Positions 32,743-36,162 of a stretch of DNA of 36,162 nt are shown here, in pieces; the first letter of the stretch is position 1, and each line of letters begins with the position of its first letter. A model generated the notes under the pieces. The model ran no database searches, was not told where the DNA came from, and worked only from the letters and a program-made list of their open reading frames with translations. The position numbers were made by a program, and so were the translations under genes. This DNA comes from Rhodospirillales bacterium 69-11 (lineage in GTDB: Bacteria; Pseudomonadota; Alphaproteobacteria; Acetobacterales; Acetobacteraceae). Where the stretch lies: positions 9,130 through 45,291 of the forward strand of contig MKTV01000097.1 of the NCBI GenBank assembly GCA_001898425.1. The letters are read 5' to 3'.

Positions 32743-34167
32743 ATGCCCCAGGTCCTGCAAGCCGACGACACGACGTTCGAGGTGGAGGTGCCGCTCGTCG
32801 TCGTGGGCGCCGGCGCCGCCGGGCTGATCGCCGCCCTGGCCGCACGGGAGGCAGGGGTCGAGGTCCTGGTGCTCGAGCGCGACGCCGTGCCGCAGGGCTC
32901 GACGGCGCTCTCCGCCGGGCTGATCCCGGCGGCCGGCACCGCGATCCAGCGTGCCGCGGGCATCGTGGACGATCCCGCGCGGTTCGCCGCCGACATCGCC
33001 GCCAAGGCCGAGGGGCTGGCCGATCCGGCGCTGGTCGCGCTGGTCACCGGCGCGGTCGCACCCGCGGTCGACTGGCTGCACGCGCGCTTCGGCCTGCCCT
33101 TCACCGTGATCACCGATTTCCGCTACCCCGGCCACGACGCGCACCGCATGCACGGCCTGCCCAGCCGGTCGGGTGCCGCGCTGATCGACGCGCTGCGCAG
33201 CGCCGCCGAGGGCGCCGGAATCGACATCCTGTGCGAGGCGCGGGTGACCACGCTGCTGGTCGATGCCGGCCAGCGTGTCCGCGGCGTCGTCTACGCGCGG
33301 CCCGACGGCACGACCGAACGCGTCGGCTGCCGTGCGCTGCTGCTGGCCTGCAACGGCTATGGCGGGAACAAGGCGCTGGTCGAAGCGCATATCCCGGCAT
33401 TGGCGGACGCGCTGTATTTCGGCCACCCCGGCAACCAGGGCGAGGCGCTGCGCTGGGGGGAGGCGCTGGGCGCGGCGCGGCGGGACCTGTCCGGCCACCA
33501 GGGGCACGGGTCGGTGGCGGAGCCGGGCGGGATCCTGATCACCTGGGCGACGATCACCGAAGGCGGCCTCCAGGTGAACGCGCGGGGCGAACGCTTCTCG
33601 GACGAGGCGCATGGCTACTCGGAACAGGCGGCCGCCGTGCTGGCCCAACCGGGGCGCTTCGCCTGGACCGTGTTCGATCGCCGGATCGCCGCCATCGCGC
33701 GGCAGTTCGAGGATTTCCGCCAGGCGGAGGCGGCCGGGCTGGTGATCGAGGCCGCGGACGCGGCAACGCTCGCGGCGCGGATGCGGGTGCCCGCCGACGC
33801 GCTCGCCGCCACGTTGCAGGAGGTCGCGGCGCTCGAGGCAGCGGGCGCCCGCGACGCGTTCGGGCGGGACTTCGCCGGCGTGCGCCCGCTGACGGCCCCG
33901 TTCTGCGCCGTACGCGTCACGGGGGCGCTGTTCCACACGCAAGGCGGCCTCGTGGTGGATGCGGCGACGCATGTGCGGCTGGAGAGCGGGGCGTCGCTGC
34001 CCAACCTGCTCGCGGCGGGCGGTGCGGCGGCGGGCGTTTCCGGGCCGCATGCGTCGGGCTACCTGTCCGGGAACGGGCTGCTGACCGCGGTCGCGCTGGG
34101 ATGGCTGGCCGGGCGCGAAGGGGCGCGGCTCGCGGCTGCCGACGGGGCGCTGCCAGAGCACGGCTGA
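32743..34167 (+). CDS. FAD-dependent oxidoreductase (FAD_binding_2; fumarate reductase/ketosteroid dehydrogenase-like)
   Basis: A 474-residue flavoprotein with the dinucleotide-binding motif VVVGAGAAGLIAALAAREAGVEVLVLERD (GAGAAG at 22-27), the STALSAGLIPAAGT flavin-contact loop, HGLPSRSGAALIDAL, LLLACNGYGGNK, and the C-terminal FAD motif TQGGLVVDAATHVRLESGASLPNLLAAGGAAAGVSG...GYLSGNGLLTAVALG. This is the flavoprotein fold of fumarate reductase, 3-ketosteroid dehydrogenase and tricarballylate or urocanate reductases. It has no signal peptide, so it is cytosolic. The substrate is unknown. The ATG at 32743 lies 25 bp past the tRNA and has no strong ribosome-binding site. Similar genes often accompany tricarboxylate or aromatic catabolism, but nothing adjacent confirms that. 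Confidence 0.88.
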   Translation: MPQVLQADDTTFEVEVPLVVVGAGAAGLIAALAAREAGVEVLVLERDAVPQGSTALSAGLIPAAGTAIQRAAGIVDDPARFAADIAAKAEGLADPALVALVTGAVAPAVDWLHARFGLPFTVITDFRYPGHDAHRMHGLPSRSGAALIDALRSAAEGAGIDILCEARVTTLLVDAGQRVRGVVYARPDGTTERVGCRALLLACNGYGGNKALVEAHIPALADALYFGHPGNQGEALRWGEALGAARRDLSGHQGHGSVAEPGGILITWATITEGGLQVNARGERFSDEAHGYSEQAAAVLAQPGRFAWTVFDRRIAAIARQFEDFRQAEAAGLVIEAADAATLAARMRVPADALAATLQEVAALEAAGARDAFGRDFAGVRPLTAPFCAVRVTGALFHTQGGLVVDAATHVRLESGASLPNLLAAGGAAAGVSGPHASGYLSGNGLLTAVALGWLAGREGARLAAADGALPEHG

Positions 34168-34346
34168 CCCGGACGGTCAATCGTCCGTGCACGCGTTGAC
34201 AGCCGCGCCCGGCATGTCACGCAATGTCGAGAAGCGTCGGGAAACCCTTACCACCCCGCATTGACGTGGGCGTCTGGTCCGCGGCTTTGCATAGCCGTTA
34301 CCCTGTCGTGATTGGACCGGGACAGTGTGACAAGGTAAGTCTCACC

Positions 34347-34377
34347 CGATTTCGAAATCGCATCGCACGTTTTTTTT
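34347..34377 (+). promoter_or_regulatory. 14-bp palindrome followed by a T8 tract upstream of the PhyH-like gene
   Basis: CGATTTCGAAATCG (34347-34360) is a perfect palindrome, and eight T residues follow at 34370-34377. This lies in a locally AT-richer leader of the dioxygenase gene. It could be an operator or a weak leader terminator; the 9-nt gap between stem and T-tract and the AU-rich stem argue against a strong intrinsic terminator. Confidence 0.4.
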
Positions 34378-34403
34378 ACGACCCGTATGAGGGAGCTGGC
34401 TCG

Positions 34404-35300
34404 ATGCCGGAGTTCCTGGATCAACACGCGTTGGAGACGTTCCAGCGTGACGGTTTCCTTGCATTCGATCCCAAGATTCCGGCGGCCGAGATCGAGTCGA
34501 TCCGGCAGATGCTGATGACGTTGCATGAGAGCGACACCGGCTTCGCCGAGGGCGCCTTGTTTGACGCGATCGGGGTGGATGACGGTCAACAGCCGCGCCG
34601 CTTCCCCCAGATCCTGCATCCGCGCGCCTTTGCACCGGGGTTGCTGCAAACGAGTTTCTATCGCAACGCGGAGGCGGTGGCCCGGCAGATCCTGGGTGAG
34701 CATGTGCGCTTCAAGGCGGACATCTCCTTGCTGAAGCCCGCTCGGATCGGGGCGGCCACGCCCTGGCACCAGGACGAGGCGTTCCAGGACCCGGCCAACG
34801 AGTACCACGAACTCAGCTTCTGGCTCGCGCTGCAGCCGACCGACCGGTCGAATAGCTGCATGGAGTTCATCCCCGGCTCGCATCAGTGGCCCGTGCTGCC
34901 GCACGGGTTCCCGGACGGCGACCCGCGGGTCCACGCGCTGGAGTGCTCGACCGGCTTCGACCCCGCGGAGGCTGTGCCCTGCGCGCTGCCGACCGGCGGC
35001 TGCACGATCCATACGCAGCGGACGATGCACTATGCCGGTCCCAACACGTCGGAGCGGCCGCGGCTCGCCTATGTGCTGATCTTCGACCTGCTGCCGACTC
35101 CGGCGAAGGCCCCGCGCAGCTTCCCCTGGCGGGAGCAGCACCGCACCGCACGGGCGGAGCGGGAGCAGGCGTGGCGGCGGCGCGGCGGGCTTCTGGTGCA
35201 TATGTGGCGCCAGCGGCATCGCGTCCGAGCGGAGACCCTGCTGTTCGACCTTCGCCGCGCGGTCTCGGCGATGCGGCGGCTGCACAAGCGCCCGATCTGA
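34404..35300 (+). CDS. Phytanoyl-CoA dioxygenase (PhyH) family protein
   Basis: A 298-residue non-haem iron oxygenase. It opens FQRDGFLAFDPKIPAAEIESIRQ, as PhyH proteins do. The iron ligands are H122 and D124 (TPWHQDEAF, the HxD motif) and H209 (TMHYAGPN); R218/R220 (ERPRLAYVL) can bind 2-oxoglutarate. SFWLALQPTDRSNSCMEFIPGSHQ is the typical core strand region. Such enzymes hydroxylate lipids, amino acids or small secondary metabolites using 2-oxoglutarate and oxygen. The ATG at 34404 has GGGAG 8 nt upstream and begins the family homology; the in-frame ATG at 34224 adds an unrelated leader. The tail beyond about residue 245 is Arg-rich. It stands alone, with a hairpin 12 bp past the stop. Confidence 0.88.
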   Translation: MPEFLDQHALETFQRDGFLAFDPKIPAAEIESIRQMLMTLHESDTGFAEGALFDAIGVDDGQQPRRFPQILHPRAFAPGLLQTSFYRNAEAVARQILGEHVRFKADISLLKPARIGAATPWHQDEAFQDPANEYHELSFWLALQPTDRSNSCMEFIPGSHQWPVLPHGFPDGDPRVHALECSTGFDPAEAVPCALPTGGCTIHTQRTMHYAGPNTSERPRLAYVLIFDLLPTPAKAPRSFPWREQHRTARAEREQAWRRRGGLLVHMWRQRHRVRAETLLFDLRRAVSAMRRLHKRPI

Positions 35301-35311
35301 TCGCGGTTCGG

Positions 35312-35328
35312 CGCCCCTTGCTGGGGCG
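35312..35328 (+). terminator. Hairpin after the PhyH-like gene, possible terminator
   Basis: CGCCCC-ttgct-GGGGCG forms a 6-bp all-GC stem with a 5-nt loop, starting 12 bp after the stop. No T-tract follows, so termination efficiency is uncertain. Confidence 0.35.
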
Positions 35329-35531
35329 ATCATCGGAAACGGGGGCGGTTCCAGCACGGTGTCGCTGAACGCGGGGTGACGGCTTCCTGGCCGTCTGTCC
35401 GCGCGCGCCGATTCTGGTTCCTGCTGCCGCAGCTGCGTCTCATGAGCTGAGAGTGCGCGTGGCCCCGATCGCGTCCTGCCGGCCCGAGCGGGAGGAAGGT
35501 GACCGAGCGGCCGGTGGAGGCGGGAATACGC

Positions 35532-35762
35532 TTAGAGGATGCGGGAGTGTGGCCCGGCCGCGTCGGCGAGCGCTTGATCGACCGCCTGGTTGCTCACCCG
35601 TGCCTCGTCCCGGAGCGCGGTGATGTTCTGCCGGATGTGTGCGACATCTTCTGCGGACAGACCTGGACGGTCGTTCGCAAAGAAGGTGGACAACCAGGTG
35701 AAAACAGTTCGCACGATAAGCTCCAACGCCCTCCCGAATGCGGAACTATTTACCTTCCGCAC
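35532..35762 (-). CDS. Small hypothetical protein
   Basis: A 76-residue ORF with a GTG start at 35762 and TAA at 35532-35534. It has a hydrophobic stretch (ALELIVRTVFTWLSTFF), then a charged, helix-prone tail (LSAEDVAHIRQNITALRDEARVSNQAVDQAL). Third-position GC is fairly high, which favours coding. There is no strong ribosome-binding site; AGG precedes the start by only a few bases. I do not recognise a family. It could be a membrane-associated small protein, a fragment, or not translated. Confidence 0.35.
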   Translation of the reverse strand: MRKVNSSAFGRALELIVRTVFTWLSTFFANDRPGLSAEDVAHIRQNITALRDEARVSNQAVDQALADAAGPHSRIL

Positions 35763-35806
35763 GAACCTGTTTCAACCACTCGAATTCGTGAAACGTAACG
35801 ACGGCT

Positions 35807-35862
35807 CATGGTGATTTCTGGCAGCCGGCCGGAAACGCACGCGATTTCTGGTTCCGGAACTC
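35807..35862. repeat. Repeated GATTTCTGG motifs, possible IS21-like end remnant
   Basis: GATTTCTGG occurs at 35813-35821 and 35843-35851, exactly 30 bp apart. A related GATTCTGGTTCC lies at 35410-35421. Multiple short repeats of this type near a terminus are seen in IS21-family elements, where they bind transposase. No istA or istB reading frame is present, so at most this is a remnant. Confidence 0.25.
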
Positions 35863-36083
35863 GGTGGTGGGCGGATGCGGTTCCGGTCCTGAGCGCTCAT
35901 ACGTCCCGCTCAACCCTCATGGCGCGTCGTCTGGTGGGAGAACACGCGTTCGCAGTCATCGCGACGGCACACGGTGGTCTGGGCGAGAGTTTCGGCTGAT
36001 CAGTGTCGGCGTCGGTACAGTCGCCCCTCGGTACGACGGGGCCGCCCGCAGCGACATGGTCAGCCTGCAACCGGGGTCACGTG

Positions 36084-36162
36084 CTACTTATGCGAGGCGG
36101 CAATCTGAAACGCGGTCGGCCAGGGCTGCGAATCCATCGCCCCGATCGCGCCTGCGACGATG
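36084..36162 (-). CDS. Possible C-terminal end of a gene running off the right edge
   Basis: On the minus strand a frame is open from the edge to a TAG at 36084-36086, giving 25 residues (IVAGAIGAMDSQPWPT...QIAASHK). The composition is protein-like and the other minus-strand frame seen here is Arg-rich. It is too short to assign a family or to be sure it is coding. Confidence 0.3.
   Translation of the reverse strand, partial: IVAGAIGAMDSQPWPTAFQIAASHK

Larger units (their letters stand above)
35301..36162. other. Sparse region of lower GC with IS-like motifs
   Basis: About 860 bp without a recognised family. It holds a hairpin after the dioxygenase gene, one small minus-strand ORF (35532-35762), repeated TTCTGG motifs (35410, 35813, 35843) and perhaps the end of another gene at 36084. 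The base composition looks less GC-rich than the rest of the window, as often seen near mobile DNA. Confidence 0.4.

Noticed and set aside
34196-34266. TTGACA (34196) and TTGACG (34261) as promoters of the PhyH-like gene
   Set aside because: No -10 hexamer at a suitable 16-18 bp spacing follows either one.

Overview
The window is GC-rich by eye (about 70%) and densely packed, and it reads as an alphaproteobacterial chromosome segment, probably Rhodospirillales/Acetobacteraceae. Four things point there: a three-subunit periplasmic flavocytochrome c dehydrogenase of the gluconate/aldonate type, a tatB-tatC-serS gene order, an alphaproteobacterial-style GAAC-N7-GAAC (LexA-like) site, and dispersed 'catggccggc...gccggccatgac' repeats. 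No rRNA, phage or CRISPR is visible, and I recognise no transcription factor gene.

Layout. 1-275: end of a DUF2147-type secreted protein. 361-1140 (-): an SDR oxidoreductase with an 18-bp perfect palindrome upstream. 1308-5516 (+): a small secreted protein, then the dehydrogenase operon (Tat-exported small subunit, GMC flavoprotein, triheme cytochrome c). 5517-5854: a repeat cluster. 5855-10826 (-): large-subunit catalase, serS, tatC, tatB. 10991-13294 (+): a penicillin-acylase-family Ntn hydrolase, followed by a second copy of the repeat. 13539-14117 (-): a YqaA/DedA-like membrane protein. 14214-14705 (+): a small secreted protein. 14799-17100 (+): a ThDP-dependent enzyme and an HXXEE membrane protein. 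17155-22443 (+): an operon of an isocitrate lyase/PEP mutase-family enzyme, hydantoinase/oxoprolinase HyuB and HyuA, and an isochorismatase-fold hydrolase, preceded by a promoter-like site and an operator-like palindrome. 22571-31884 (-): an envelope block of a repeat-bearing lytic transglycosylase with a SPOR domain, penicillin-binding protein 1C and a bacterial alpha-2-macroglobulin. 31885-32643: non-coding apart from the LexA-like site. 32644-32718: tRNA-Thr(TGT). 32743-34167 (+): an FAD-binding oxidoreductase. 34404-35300 (+): a phytanoyl-CoA dioxygenase-like protein. 35301-36162: sparse, with one small ORF, IS-like repeated motifs and possibly the end of another gene.

How the genes work together. 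The dehydrogenase operon should oxidise a sugar acid or polyol in the periplasm and feed electrons through its cytochrome to the respiratory chain. Its small subunit carries a Tat signal, and part of the Tat machinery (TatB, TatC) is encoded nearby. The 17-22 kb block looks like a catabolic module: ATP-dependent ring opening by HyuA/HyuB, hydrolysis of the product, and C-C cleavage by the ICL/PEPM enzyme. Its substrate cannot be read from sequence, and the last hydrolase lacks the family's nucleophilic cysteine. The 22-32 kb block combines peptidoglycan cleavage (lytic transglycosylase), peptidoglycan synthesis (PBP1C) and protease trapping (alpha-2-macroglobulin with an intact CLEQ thioester), which suggests an envelope defence or repair unit.

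Most features are known families. The items most worth a second look are the hydantoinase-centred module with its Cys-less hydrolase, the operator/heptamer-repeat promoter in front of it, the 26-bp inverted-repeat element at the alpha-2-macroglobulin/pbpC junction, and the 7 x 13-residue repeat in the lytic transglycosylase.
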